Shown here one piece after another: positions 18,916 to 30,660 of a DNA stretch of 64,000 nt (position 1 is the first letter of the stretch; each line of letters starts with the position of its first letter). This DNA comes from Hermatobates lingyangjiaoensis (lineage: Eukaryota > Arthropoda > Insecta > Hemiptera > Hermatobatidae), in NCBI GenBank assembly GCA_026182355.1, contig JAPFBL010001929.1, positions 806,501 to 870,500 of the forward strand, in the 5' to 3' direction. Below the pieces are notes generated by a model. It did no database searches. It saw only the letters and a program-made list of their open reading frames with translations, and was not told where the DNA came from. The translations under genes and the position numbers were made by a program.

Positions 18916-19412
18916 GACTGCCTTCGTACAGCTTCAGAATTCTTGTGAATTCACTGGCCTGGCTGTTGATAGTGGGTTCTTTTTCTAGAATAAAAATGGA
19001 TTCCAAAATTTGCAGTCTTGTATGGTCATGTTCCTGTTTTAATATCACGGTGTTGTGGGTTAGCATTTCCCTCGTTGATCTTAATCTATGTGCTGTTGCG
19101 ACATGCTCCTTAGGTCATCCGGATGCAAGATGCATTGTGAGCCTTCTAGAAAGCGTAGTTCTTGTAGAACCAACATATTTTGAGTGTAAGGACTCGCAGT
19201 TCCCTAGGTTGCATTTGAACTCATATATGACGTTGGTTTTCAGAAGAGGTGTTTTCTTTTGTGAGTTATTATTCATGACCATTCCTGATGTGGCAAAGTT
19301 AGTGTAATAAATTCTAAGTTGCAGTCTGTCTTCCGGAATAAGGCATGCTGTATTGTTAATATACATCAATTTTAATATACGTTCATCGGTTTTATACGCT
19401 TTAGAAAACTGA
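18916..19412 (-). pseudogene. PLE GIY-YIG endonuclease domain, decayed
   Basis: Minus-strand translation starts FSKAYKTDERILKL and continues with PEDRLQLRIYYTNFATSG, NVIYEFKCNLGNCESLHSK, YVGSTRTTLSRRLTMHLASG, a stop, PKEHVATAHRLRSTRE and LQILESIFILEKEPTINSQ. This is the RT-to-endonuclease linker and the GIY-YIG nuclease of Penelope-like elements: IYEF and YVG strands, CX4-5C zinc-like cysteines, the SRRL helix with its conserved Arg, the H..H segment and the catalytic Glu region. One in-frame stop after HLASG and truncation of RT make it non-functional. The order endonuclease, HHR remnant, (TA)n repeats in other copies. Confidence 0.9.
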
Positions 19413-19448
19413 TTTTTATAATATAATATATAAATATCTTAAATATTT

Positions 19449-19511
19449 AGTTTCAAGTTGAAAGATCTTAGTCTCTTTTTCCCATTTCATATTACGGTTT
19501 GATCATATATA
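19449..19511 (+). repeat. Family B unit, 3' half only
   Basis: GTTGAAAGATCTTAGTCTC, TTTTTCCCATTTCATATTAC and GGTTTGATCATATATA form the 3' half of a family B unit ending in TA. CUGACGA and the 5' strand of stem II are missing. Confidence 0.75.
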
Positions 19512-19899
19512 TACATAACACTTTAACTTAGAACAAGAAGCCCTTTTGAAGTATGCCGTTTTATCTTTTCTTGGGCAATTAAAATAATTCATGCATACCT
19601 ATCAAGTAAGATTTAGTGAAAGAATGCTCTGGCATAAAATACACACTATACACTTTCATTTATTAAACATTCACTGAAGGTTACTGACGATTATTTCATG
19701 AACTTGTCCTATTGTATGTTGCATAACATTTTTTGGACTTTTTCTTAGATCATGATAATTCACGGTCGCTTAAATTAATTACTAATAATTATCAAATGAT
19801 TTTATCATTCGTCGAGTGTTTTTAAAATCTATTTTATCTGAATTAGAATCACTTCTCTTTATTTATAGTTAAAAAAACTTGGAGGATGTAAACATCTGT

Positions 19900-20280
19900 A
19901 AACCTACTTTTAGTGAAACAAATGACTTACTTAAGTTAATTTACCTGTCGTGTAACCAGTTTGTTAGGAAAGTCGTCAAAGTTATCTCTTACATAGGCTT
20001 GTTAATTACTTGTCTGACATGATGGTTTGATAATTAAGAGAAGGGTTTTAATTAAAAGATGGCACCTGTGTTATCGAGTCATGCGTCTTGACGCTCTACC
20101 ATCTGCTTACGGCAGAGGGGTTTAATGAAGGTGGAAAGAGATTGTCTCTTTCTTATAGTGCTCGTCAAAACTACGGACTGATTCTTATCTTATCAAACCA
20201 AGGCCTTCCTTTAATCAGCTTTTTTTTTTTTTTTTTTTTTTTCTTAAGATTAATTGGGAAAAAGTTTTGAAAAGAGGTGT
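19900..20280. other. Non-repetitive block, possible regulatory sequence
   Basis: No coding potential or repeat similarity seen within the window. It is richer in mixed words than its surroundings: TAATTAAAAGATGGCACCTG, GGTTTGATAATTAAG and repeated TTATC/GATAA. It ends with a T18-20 tract (20220-20242). A cis-regulatory role is only a guess. Confidence 0.2.
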
Positions 20281-20450
20281 TAAAATTGGTTTATTTGTTT
20301 ACTTCCATCAATCTATGCTGATGGGTTTCCAGAGACGGTGTTGTTCTATGGGAGTAAAGTGGGAAAGTTTGTTAACTGGAAATGTTGACTGGTTTGTTAA
20401 CTATTTCAGTTATTAAAGTGTGTGTGTGTGGTGTGGTGTTTGTGTAAGTG

Positions 20451-20635
20451 TATATATATATATATATATATATAACGGAAGCTTCGCGCTCCGTTCTTCG
20501 ACGTGGGGAGATCTCTCTCACTTCGTCCTCTCTTCTAGTCTACTCTCCTGATGACGAACAACAGTTCGAAATATAGAATTCTGTAAGTGTTCTTTTTGAT
20601 CTCTTTTCTGTGTCGTGCTTTGTGTAATTTAAAGT

Positions 20636-20670
<35 letters not shown>

Positions 20671-20673
20671 TGT
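20451..20673 (+). repeat. TA-flanked family A hammerhead unit
   Basis: (TA)n 20451-20474, unit 20475-20635, (TA)n 20636-20673. The unit begins with the palindromic ACGGAAGCTTCGCGCTCCGT, carries an HHR at 20543-20581, and ends GTAAGTGTTCTTTTTGATCT and GTGTAATTTAAAGT before TA. It is the cleanest non-coding HHR unit in the window. Confidence 0.7.
20543..20581 (+). ncRNA. Hammerhead ribozyme, family A, intact core
   Basis: CUGAUGA 20548-20554, extra C, stem II GAAC/GUUC (20556-20559 with 20564-20567), loop AACA, GAA 20568-20570, palindrome AUAU 20571-20574, predicted cleavage after A20575. Stem I is short and internally looped. Confidence 0.8.
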
Positions 20674-20799
20674 GTGTGTATGTGTGTGTGTTCTTATATT
20701 TAATATATTTTATTAACACACTGGAGTCCACAGAGTTCGATGGAATTTCCAAATATAACCCTCCATCAATGTAACTTCTCTGTTTGAAGAATGCCACAG

Positions 20800-22400
20800 T
20801 TTTCGGTAAAATCGTAATTTAGTTCATAAACTTTTATGCCACAATATTACTAAAAAATCTTGTTAAGGTATAAAAATTAACTGCACTTAGTAGTAAGGTA
20901 TTTTATACTTTCGCTTAAAATATTTTGAAAATTTTATCACATTATTTTAACCAGGTAAGAAGATAGACGTCATGTTTAGATATTGTTTAGCTAAAGCTGA
21001 AATCATTGATAACTTTGTATCAAATCAAGCATAATATATATTATATATGATGTACGAGTAGAATATTCGTATAAATTTATCAAAGTCCATTAAAAAGAGA
21101 ATTATTTTTTTTATGAATAAAAAATGGATATTTACATTTTTTTATCCGACAAATAATGTATGCTTGAGATAATTACAGTTCAATTAATTAATTAATTTAA
21201 CATAACCCCCTAATGGGCCAATTATGATGGAAGGATAATTGGCATGATAGCTTAGATGAATTGTCGAATACTCCACTCCCAATGTTCAACATAATAAATA
21301 TTCATTGCGATTTAGTAATGATAAGAAACAGGTAACATTCCTATCAGGTTATAGTATAATTTGTGAAAAGAAATTACCAAACATTAAATCAGATAAGAAA
21401 CTAAAATTAATACGTTACATTGGTACGTACGTAATTAATACGTACATTGGTACACTTATTGAAAGATGTTTGATTAGAAATCAAATTACTGAATGTCATC
21501 AAAGAAATTAAGCTTGTTGTCTAATTGGTTATTAATTAAGTAGAATAAAGTTTAATTGGTTAATTGTATTGTCGATTTGATTTAATTATTTGTATTAATT
21601 ATGCAATTAAGGAGAAATGACATAATTTGAATAAAATAAATAAATAATTATTTCCGTCGGTTTTTATTATATTATAATTGTTTTAAATAATGAGATAATT
21701 ATATTAGATTTTGTAATTACCGGAAGTTATGAAGTATGTTAAAAAAGAAAGAAGTAATTCACCGTGTTAATTATTTTGCAAATAATTTTATTTTCAACAA
21801 AGTCATCAACAGTGTTATTGTTTTATTAGCACTTCAATTCTAGCTGCATAAAAATATTTGGATTGGTGTCTCAATTATTGAGGAGCTTGTTGAACATCTC
21901 AATTTCAGGATATATTAGCGAAGTAACCGGTGAAATTGTACAACTAACAATTGTGACTTCGACCTAACGGTTGATCGTTTGTTTGGCACTTTGTTTGTTT
22001 CTTTTCATCATTTGGTTTGATCAAAAACATCTTAGAATCAAACACTATGTAACTAGTGTCGGGTTCAACATTTAGTCTTACTGTAGATATGACAGAGCTA
22101 TACAATACAGTATGTTTCAACTGAACAAAAGAAGTTTTATACAGCTAATATTAGGACGCTGATAAAAATATGGCATAATTGGCAAAATAAAATTATTTTG
22201 AAGTTATAGTAAATTACCTTTTTCTTATTATTTGTGACTTATTAATGAGTTTACTTTGTAATTTTTTCAAATATCATTTATAATTTGTATTTATTTTATA
22301 ATAATAACAAATTAGGTCTAATTAATTATTTAGATTTATTTCGACTGGAAATAGTTTTTTGAAACTATTTTTAAATACCTGAGGTGATCGTACCCTTTGT
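20800..22400. other. No gene recognised
   Basis: AT-rich spacer. A 68-codon ORF (21305-21511) is not recognisable. At 21180-21290 there is a run of AATTAATTAATTAATTTAAC and GGCCAATTATGATGG, with several TAAT/ATTA core words, which may be random in this composition. Confidence 0.4.
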
Positions 22401-22435
22401 ATCTGACTTTGTTCTTTCGTATTTTAAACGCCAAG

Positions 22436-23294
22436 AACTAGGACAAATGGTAGTGTTTGTTGATTCTCAGGCTGCGATTTTGACCCTGACATCCTCAAAT
22501 GACGGTGAGTTGTGTGACGTAATAGAATGACATGCTCTAATAAACGGCTTGATTACAGCTGGTTGGATTATTGCACTTGAGTGGATTCCCAGCTATTGTT
22601 GTACAATGGGTAATGAAAGGGCTGATCAGAAGGTAAAGCGGGAATCACAAAAGAAGCAGTTATCTAGACCACTGGAATATAGTGCAATATAAAGGCTGAT
22701 TACAAGTAAACAGAAAGAACTTGCAAATCATGCGCTAAGTCAACAATTAGAAGAGAAACAGTGGTATACTCTTAGGGACCTGTTTTGGTATAATGCTGCA
22801 TACCTGGACCTTTACGACTATACGATACCTCACATTACGTCAAACCAGATTAATTCCTCTTGTGCGTGGAAGCTCTTTCATCGTATCCCAGGAGCAGAAG
22901 ATATGCCAGAACGAGGAAGAGGAAGAGATAGTTCCTCATTTTCTCTGTCAATGCCCTGGTTTGGCTCAAAGAAGGGAAGAAGCATTAGGAGAGTATTTCT
23001 TTGACAATCTTGAGAAATTAGCATCCACTGATATCAGGGCTCTGTCTGGATTTATTGTTCTCTCGAGATGGTTCGAGTGGAGTAGGGACGGGAAAATAGG
23101 CCCAATTCTCTTTTTGTGGTATCACAAGCGGCCGGCTTACGGCCTATGTGTGTTCTCTCTCGGTACGCCCACTGTAACCAAACCTAACCATCCCAGGAGC
23201 AACAAGCCCTGGCCTAGGACTCTGAAATACACCCGAGTTGGATCTCGTTGGAGACAATCTTCCAGGGACACATCACATATTCGATATTAGCTGT
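22436..23294 (+). pseudogene. LINE 3' end: RNase H domain, zinc-knuckle C-terminus and 3' UTR
   Basis: The first frame reads VFVDSQAAILTLTSSNDGEL and, after two stops, ALEWIPSYCCTMGNERADQ, which are the second catalytic Asp region (VDSQAA) and the last motif (W-I-P-x-H-x-G-x-x-GNE-x-AD) of LINE-type RNase H; the conserved His of the latter is Tyr here. After a frameshift near 22780 the ORF (22793-23290) gives RTRLIPLVRGSSF-like sequence, the knuckle CQNEEEEEIVPHFLCQCP and REEALGEYFFDNL. The 3' UTR (23119-23196) holds GTGGTATCACAAGCGGCC and a CAAACCTAACC end. This is a dead LINE of the I/R1-type group (clade from memory). Its tail is shared with the SINEs of this window. Confidence 0.85.
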
Positions 23295-23689
23295 GAAGAA
23301 AAAAAACTTGAAACTAGTACTAAGTTATATTATAACAAATATTAAGATACTCTTAAGGGTCTGTTTTGATTTATTCATGCATCTAAGTCTTTTAGTTATA
23401 CCATGATAAAGCGATGCTATTTAAAGTTGAGCTCTTTCAATCCGTCACAAGAAACCAACTGCCTCCTGACGACTGAGAAAACGAGACAGTGCAGAAGGTG
23501 GGCTTCCACGACTTACATTCAAGAATAACTACAAACATATGCCTTGTAGTCTTTATTAGACCGATTGTTACATGGTGAAAGAGATCAAGAATTACATATG
23601 ACAAATTAAAAGGAGAAAAAAGAAGTAATAGTTAAGAGGGAGTGGAATATAGAAAAGAATAGGTAAGTAAGAGAAGGAGTCAGAGATTA

Positions 23690-24170
23690 CAAGAAAAGGT
23701 ATAGAGAGAAGGAAGGAGAAGCATCCAGGCGCTAACCACTCTGCGACAGCCAGGGAAACCTAAGTCCACCATAACTAGCCTCAAACACGATTGGGTTTGA
23801 TAAGCAATCAAAGTTGCCAGACCTCACTCAGAGATGAGAGAAAGTGTTGAAGGATAAAAGAAGCAAGCCGGAAGAAGAAAAGAGGAGTTTGGGACCCAGC
23901 TTCTGAACTAGTGCACAACTAAGCGGACTTGCCACCCGCGGACACCAGCTCAAGATCAGGCAGGAGCCGCTGCTGTGCCACCTCAGTGAAAAAGAAGTCT
24001 TTAAATAGACAACACGTATCTTCACACGATACCGAAAAGGACGAGCTATCGCACAGACTAGGGCATGCCGAGCAGACATACCACCCGCCCACCCCGGCCC
24101 AAGAACTCAAAAACCCTACAAAGCTCCGCAAGAGAAGTCTTGACAGGTGTTAGCTACATCTTACTAATAA
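23690..24170. other. G+C-richer non-repetitive island
   Basis: Short ORFs overlap here on both strands (70-83 codons), with no recognisable domain. It holds GCCACCCGCGGACACCAGCT and CCACCCGCCCACCCCGGCCC. It could be part of an unidentified gene, an exon relic or regulatory DNA. Nothing decisive is visible. Confidence 0.25.
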
Positions 24171-24664
24171 GATAAAATGCATTCACTAAGTGTGATTGAC
24201 AGGAAACTAAGTCATGAAAACAAAGATTCTTATATGGCCCCAAGCTTTTGATATAGCATTCATAACATGATTTTTTATTTGTTCATATTATGAACAAATT
24301 ACTGAATATTACTCGTAGTATATTCAGTAAAACAATAAATTATTTCAAAGTGAAAAATTTTATTTATTTTATTACATAAATAAATAAAATATAATTCAAG
24401 TTATATATTCAAACCTGTAAATTAAATTATTCCATTTATCTTACCCAACATAAAATAACATGAATGAAAGGAATGTGTCTTTATAATATTACCTTAGAAC
24501 AAACGTATTTAAACTCACATTTGTGTTCTTGTTTGTTTTCTTAAATTTATTTATTTCAAACCTCTACTGTAATACGAGTAGTTTATTATATTATATATTG
24601 TTATATTTATATACTTTCGGAATTCCATACATCAGTTTATTGCTCAAATTCTAAACACGATTGT

Positions 24665-24755
24665 TAAATCATAATGTTGGTTTTGAAAGTTTGATTTGAA
24701 CCTGGAAAACTTACCGATTTCTGATAAATAAAATTTGTTTTATATATATTTTGAC
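24665..24755 (+). repeat. Family C unit, degenerate
   Basis: AATGTTGGTTTTGAAAGTTT, GATTTGAACCTGGAAAACTT and ACCGATTTCTGATAAATAAA follow the family C order and end in TATATA. The hammerhead-like hairpin is not preserved. Confidence 0.6.
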
Positions 24756-24818
24756 AAGAATTAACAGCAGTACTTGAACTAAAAAAACTTCGTCCAAACA
24801 GAAATAAGATTTTCAAAA

Positions 24819-24858
24819 ATGGGACTGAGATCTTTCGTAGAAAAGCTCGTCAGGTTTA
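24819..24858 (-). ncRNA. Hammerhead ribozyme-like motif with AGAUCU
   Basis: Minus strand: CUGACGA, G, a poorly paired CUUUUCUAC, GAA, palindrome AGAUCU, C, AGUCCC. The core strings and palindrome are kept, but stem II is barely possible. It is probably a separate PLE family related to B. Confidence 0.5.
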
Positions 24859-25390
24859 TTCTATAACATAAATAAATTTTATATCTGAAGTCATTTATTT
24901 TACTTGACTTAGTTGAGAGAATATATTTTTAACTCTTCTTTCTTCTTAATGCCATTATTTGTAAAGTAATATATTTAACATTTATTTGAATAATTGTTCA
25001 TAAACTGAAATTAACAGGTATTCCAATTTTCAAATGTGTGCAAATATTTAAACAAGAACATCAGAGTTTTATAAGTATATAGATCAAATTTTAGAGTTCA
25101 ATATAAGTAATTTATTACAAACAAAATTCTTTTTAAAATTAGAATAATAATCAGTCATCAGTTATCAATTGAAATGATTTATATTTTGAGAAATTAATAA
25201 AAAAAAATTATACAAGCACTCACATCATTTTTTTTATCATCTTTATTTACAAATATACAACTACGCATATTATGCGTAACAGGCATATGTAGTAATAGAT
25301 AATACAATGACATCGATGCGAATGAGCAAAGAATGAAACCCACTGGTTCAACTTCTCACTTTGTTTTTTTTTGTTTTTTTTTTAAGTATA

Positions 25391-25857
25391 TTATTGTAAT
25401 AGTAGATCCCTGGGCCATTTTCTCTTGAGTCGTCTTGGGGGGTTCTGGGAAGATGAGGAGGAAGCAAGGATTCGTACAAATGGATTTGGGTGAGAGGAAA
25501 GGATGTTGTGAAATGACTTATAACGATCAGAGGCAAGGCTTTGGATGAATGGGATTTTTAGGTCTTTATGAAGGGTGTAATTATTGACGTAATACGGAGC
25601 ATTTGTGATAGTGTGGAGGATTTTAGATTACAATGATTGTATTCTATGAATATTGGAAGGTTTTGCACAACCCCATAGTTCAAGTCCGCAAGTCCAGGTC
25701 GGTCGCAGTAATGTTTTGTATAGTAGTACTTTGTTATGTAGCGTCAATTTTGAGTGTTTCCCTAGAAGTCTGTACAGTAGTAAGAATCGTCATTTTAAGT
25801 CAAGTCTTTTCAGTCGGGTATGAGGATTCCAAGTTAGTCTTTTGTCAATACGCATAA
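25391..25857 (-). pseudogene. Jockey-clade LINE reverse transcriptase, C-terminal part
   Basis: The minus strand gives one frame with two stops: DKRLTWNPHTRLKRLDLK, a stop, RFLLLYRLLGKHSKLTLHNK, VLLYKTLLRPTWTCGLELWG, CAKPSNIHRIQSL, a stop, SKILHTITNAPYYVNNYTLH, KDLKIPFIQSLASDRYKSF and ILSSHPNPFVRILA, ending at a TAA at 25391. This is the standard thumb and C-terminal segment of Jockey-clade RTs (motifs L-x-W-x-x-H, LLRP-W-x-G-x-x-LWG, APxYV-N--LH-DL-I). Only two stops over about 150 codons makes it better preserved than the copy at 6.4-7.1 kb. The A-rich sequence after the stop (T-rich on plus, 25360-25385) fits an LINE tail. Confidence 0.9.
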
Positions 25858-26799
25858 TTTAAAAAAAAAATCAACAAAATATTTAATAAAAATCAAATAT
25901 TTAAAAAAATTAAGAAAATAAACATAATTTAATTAAATTATTATTTTTGGTGTATATGATTTTAATTTATTATGGTTTTATTCTCTTTCGCAAATGACAG
26001 TAAAAATTATTGACTATATATTTAACTGAATTCTATAACGCCTAATTGATAATCAATCAGAGGACTTTTTTAACTTTTTTGTTGTCATTGAGTGATTTTA
26101 TTAATAGTGCTTTCAAAAAATGTTACAAATCTAATTTATTAGATATAGTTTCTTGATCAGTTATTTCAGAAGCAATTTCATTTGCTATACCATAGGATTA
26201 CATTAACTGTAATAGGAAACATTACTGTTGTTATATTTCTTTATATTGTTGAATAGAAATAATTCATTAGAAGCATACCAGCCTGGATTTTGCTAATGGT
26301 TTTAAACAAACAAACCGATATTTAATATTTAATGAACATTAAATAAATGAATTATTATACAAATTAACCTATGTTGCTGGACTTTTTCAGGGTTATATAG
26401 TCAAAAAATTCAACTCTGTATTCCAATGTTTCGAAAATTTATATTTTTATTTTCAAGGCTACAAAAAAATTATATAATTTATTATTGATAACTATAAAAA
26501 CAGATTAAAAGTGTATTAAATGCACTTTTAACAAGTGTAAGAAAAAAGTAAATTTTTATGTTTGCTGGCACAAAATAGAAGAAAAATGAATTAGATTGAG
26601 TATTCATTATTTTTGATGATATGTGTACTTATAGTAAAGTTGAGTGAATGCCGCTTTAGATTTTTGTCTCCATCAATAGTTTAATCTTTAAAGAAATTAT
26701 GTTTTATTATTGTTGGCATGAACAGAGCTGGTTTAATAGCATCTAGTTTTTCTATCGTAACTTTTTTTTTGTTTAAAGTTTGAAATGGAATAAAAGGCG

Positions 26800-27040
26800 T
26801 TTTCAATTGTTAGGTAATGGGTATTTGTGAAGGATGAAAGGCGATGGTGAATGGCTAAGTGATTGGAAAGCAGCTAAGATGGGCTTAGGTGAATGACGAT
26901 GGCCTCGGACACACAGCAAGGCCTCCCTCCCCCGAAAGTCATTTGCATCTCTGAGCCCCGGCTCCTTCGCCGACCCCCTATTGTCTCCCTTCAACCCAAT
27001 GACAACCTTCTAACTAGTCATTCACTAAACCATAATACAA
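26800..27040. other. G+C-richer island with a POU octamer word
   Basis: A non-repetitive block with CTCCCTCCCCCGAAAGTCAT, the octamer ATTTGCAT (26940-26947) and CCCCGGCTCCTTCGCCGACC. Short ORFs on both strands have no recognisable domain. A regulatory role is only a possibility. Confidence 0.2.
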
Positions 27041-27454
27041 CTCTAATTTCATTTGCTTCTGTCAGCCAGCACAAACTATTCTCGATACAACACAGACTTT
27101 CTTATACAAGGAAAACTGTCAAACAGTATAAATCTCCTATGGACAACCTAAAAAAAAGAAAAAAAAAAGCTTTCTGAATCTCAAATAACCATCATAAATA
27201 CCTACAAATGATTTACATCCTTCATTATCTTTTATCTTTAAGCAGATAAGTTTTACAGGAAATTTCTGTTCTACAATGCAACTTCAGATTCTAATATATT
27301 TAGCTCAAACTAAGAACTATGAAAAATTATATATATCATTGTATTATTACATCTATGAATAAGAAATATTGTACAAAAATGTAATTAAGGGAACATGTAT
27401 GACAAAAAAAAAATAGGAATAAAACAAAATTCTGTTGTAACCCATAGTCTGTTA

Positions 27455-27595
27455 CGATGTCAGGTACCCGTCAAATATCTCTGCTCTAAATACACTTGAG
27501 TTAGGCAAAAGGATTGGAAATGCAGTAGAATATTAATTGTGTGGTATCACAAAGGGTCTATGTGTGAAAGTCTGAAAATCTTAAAAAATGTATCA
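27455..27595 (+). repeat. SINE 3' fragment with LINE-like tail
   Basis: GATGTCAGGTACCCGTCAAA, TGCTCTAAATACACTTGAGT and TAGGCAAAAG are the SINE body. They are followed by GTGTGGTATCACAAAGGGTC and TATGTGTGAAAGTCTG, matching the tail of the LINE at 23.1 kb. The tRNA head is missing. Confidence 0.7.
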
Positions 27596-27599
27596 TTTG

Positions 27600-28680
27600 A
27601 GAATTCCATTCTGTGGTTCGTACGTTGAATAGTAAATCTCAGCAATGTTTACTGGTACGTACTTCTCAGCAATGTTTACTGGTTGTAGTTTTATGGATAC
27701 TAAACAATACTATGGTATTTAACCATAGAAGATGGAAGTTCTATAAGAAGATGTAATGAAACCTATTATTCAAAACATAGGTTTTGAAATAATGGATTTG
27801 AATAGATCATGCAAATCTATTAATATAAATTTGTACGAAATAGCAATTTTGAAAATTATGTAGAATAACTTATACAGTGATAAATATTTATACTATTACC
27901 AATTTTTTGAAAGTGTATTCTAAAAGAAGAGGAAAATTTTGTAGAAATATATTTTTAAAATTATTATTGTTTTTATAAAAGTAGAAATAAAAGAATTCTA
28001 CAATAATTCCAAGAAGTAAATATCTTAAAAACAATGCAAATTTTAAAATTCTATTCTGTTATCTACAGGTTTTCTAGATAATGCACAACTTTTTTATATA
28101 TGAAATCATGATGACTGCCAACTCTTAAAAAAAACTTGGCACTTTTTTTTTTTTCAAAAAAAAGATGAATACGTTATTATACGTTATAATGTGTAAATCG
28201 CAACTCGTAAATATTTGTCCTCACTTAGCAAAACTTTGAGTGTTTAGCGAGTTCTCCGATATTTATAGTATAAATATAGTATTAGCATTTACAATTTTTA
28301 ATATCACTCTGGAAGATTGACAATAATGGGAATTATTGATCGCCGTTAAAATTAATAAAAACAAAATATTTGGTTTTTAACCAAATTTTCAGAGAGCTCA
28401 GCTTCGACTCTCCTACCTCTTTTCTTGTTTCAATGAAAAAGTAAATATTACTTTCCCTTACATGTTTTTTATACTCTTTAAAATACCAGTATTATTTTCT
28501 TTCCTTCTTAATATAACACCATATGTGGAATTTTACTTGATTCAATTCAAAATTTCAAGTGTGACGTAAAGGCCAGTTTCTTTTGTAGATGGTAGATAAA
28601 TGTTAGTCTTATTTCTGAATCTTCTATGATGGTTTTGTAATTGATTTTTATTGTGAAATCTTGTTTCATAAATATGTATA
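27600..28680. other. No gene recognised
   Basis: AT-rich spacer. A 20-bp word (TCTCAGCAATGTTTACTGGT) is repeated at about 27635 and 27666. Nothing else stands out. Confidence 0.4.
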
Positions 28681-28689
28681 TATATGTGT

Positions 28690-28838
28690 GTATCATGGCA
28701 GCAAATCCTCACTTAAACATGTTTCATTAAAGTAAACGGCAGCCTCTGCGTTAACGACTTTAAAGCTGGTCTGTTCTGTTTACGAACAACCTTGCGGTGG
28801 GCTGGTGTTAAAAGCCATATTAATTGCCCAAGAGACAT
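28690..28838 (-). pseudogene. PLE ORF, N-terminal fragment (family E)
   Basis: Minus strand: MSLGQLIW at the start (ATG at 28838), then after a frameshift SFKVVNAEAAVYFNETC and LSEDLLP, a stop, and (TA)-rich sequence at 28670-28685. It matches the segments at 8.7, 41.0 and 62.8 kb and stops at the same codon. A family E hammerhead lies upstream at 29024-29064. The protein segment's function is unknown to me; it is probably the N-terminus preceding the PLE reverse transcriptase. Confidence 0.6.
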
Positions 28839-29023
28839 CATACTTTGGCATGAGCAGATGTAAAAAGAAAATCACAACTTCCAGATGAAAGGCAAAACTT
28901 TATAAGACGACACAAATACAATTTAAAAAACAAAAAACAATAATTACAATTAGTTAAAAACAAATGCAAAGAATAAAAACAATTACAGTGAAAAAACCAG
29001 TACTTACAAAAGTTAAAATGCGC

Positions 29024-29064
29024 GCGAACAAGCTTTCGACTTTGACACAAGTCATCATCGGGTT
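29024..29064 (-). ncRNA. Hammerhead ribozyme, family E, one core change
   Basis: Minus strand: CCGAUGA (29055-29061, U4 changed to C), extra U, stem II GACUU/AAGUC with a 6-nt loop, GAA, palindrome AGCU (29031-29034), U at the predicted cleavage site. Stem II is fully paired. The single core change likely reduces activity. Confidence 0.75.
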
Positions 29065-29091
29065 AATGATATTAATGATCATTAAGAAATA

Positions 29092-29170
29092 CACACCACA
29101 ATAAGAAATGGGAAAACAGAGTAAGATCTTTCAGCCATGTTTATTGTGAAATCTTGTTTAATATATTTAA
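29092..29170. repeat. Family B unit, rearranged fragment
   Basis: CACCACAATAAGAAATGGGA, AAACAGAGTAAGATCTTTCA and TGTTTATTGTGAAATCTTGT are the two outer ends of a family B dimer. The central part with the HHR is deleted. Confidence 0.65.
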
Positions 29171-30269
29171 ATATATATATATAATCCACATTTGAAAATA
29201 TTAAGATACTAAGATCATTAATTAAACCAGTAATGGTCCTCATGTTAATTCAGACGAGGAATGACATTCGTCTGAACTCCGTGTCTTGGTTTCTTTGATA
29301 TCCTTATTTTTTATTTTACAAAAATTTCCTATTTTGAATGTTTTACCAAAGTAATATTGTTTTGAATATTTACAACGTTATTACACATACAGACGTTGTT
29401 AGATACATTCAATTATTGCAATAATATAGTATTATACACTTAAATTCTTCTCCTCACCCGACTTGTTTCTGATAACATCTTATCTACATAAGCGTATTGC
29501 CTAGGTCTCACTTTGTGTTTATACATCCAGATTTTACATCTAATTATAATGTCTAATTTACTCTAGTTCTTAAGTAAGGTCTAGAGCCAAAGTCTATTGA
29601 AATCAATGTCATCCAAAAGGATTGGGTGAGAAAACAACGTATTCATAATATTTAGAGAATTATCTTTACAACAATTTATTTATAACCCTTTAGTCATAAT
29701 TTTTATCAAATCAGTATAAGGAAATGATTTTTGCTCAACTTTTTTTTTTTATTACTAGTTCTGATAATGAAAATACAGGCTGTTAATGGTTTAGAATACT
29801 TGGCACACATCTTTGTTGTTTTCAATGTTTCGAAAGTTTGGTTATATATGGGAGATAACGCGTTGTTAAAAGGAGATGCTTTTCTTATGCGAATAAGACA
29901 GCTAATGTATACGTCAAGTGGAAGTGATTCCGATTGGAAGGAGTTCGGAAGTGAAACAACTTATCATTTAAGAGTGTAGAAGTTGTTTTGGTAATGCTGG
30001 ATTTGCATAATAAATAATCTATATGTTGATGGGGAGTGGGATATCGCAAGGAGCCATTTCAATAGTGGAAAGGAAGCCAGACAGCCTTTTGATCTTTGAT
30101 TGTTTCCTTTATGAGAATGAATAGCTACCTTACGATTATTTAAAGGTATTAATTTATTTTCGTATGAAGTTGGCGTGCTACGCAATTTGGTTTTCATTCT
30201 TCAAATAATAAAGAACCTTTTCAAAGTGATCCGCAGTCTGGTAGCACTTTTCGTAATAAATTACTCCAA

Positions 30270-30660
30270 GTTGACGTTATGAATATTAAAGGATGAAACG
30301 ATAGGAGGCGATCGATGGGTTGGTGTGTGATGGGGGGGGGGGGGGGGGAGGTTATCTCTTTCGGAAGGACTAACGTCGAGGCAATTGAGCTGTTCGTCAA
30401 AGCGAGAGCTCTTCGCCTGGGGAGAGACAAATGGGGGGCTGTTAATAGAGAAATCTTCAGGAGCCGAGCGTGAGGAGAGAACGTGGGAACCGACCATGCC
30501 TAGACACCGCCCTAATCCCGGCTACTTCAGCCGATCCAAAAACCTTTTAAAACTTACCAAATCGTCGCCCATTAATCAAACCGGGAAAAACTTCTTGTTG
30601 CAACTGTTTTATTTGATAGTGATTGAGCCGTGAGTGAAGATCGGTGATCCCTCAGAAAGG
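30270..30660. other. Non-repetitive block with a G17 run
   Basis: A homopolymer of 17 G (30332-30348) lies in a G+C-richer block with overlapping short ORFs on both strands (69-82 codons), none recognisable. The G run could form quadruplex DNA. No gene is supported. Confidence 0.3.

Noticed and set aside
18945..19307. Plus-strand 120-codon ORF at 18945-19307
   Set aside because: It is the antisense shadow of the PLE endonuclease pseudogene.
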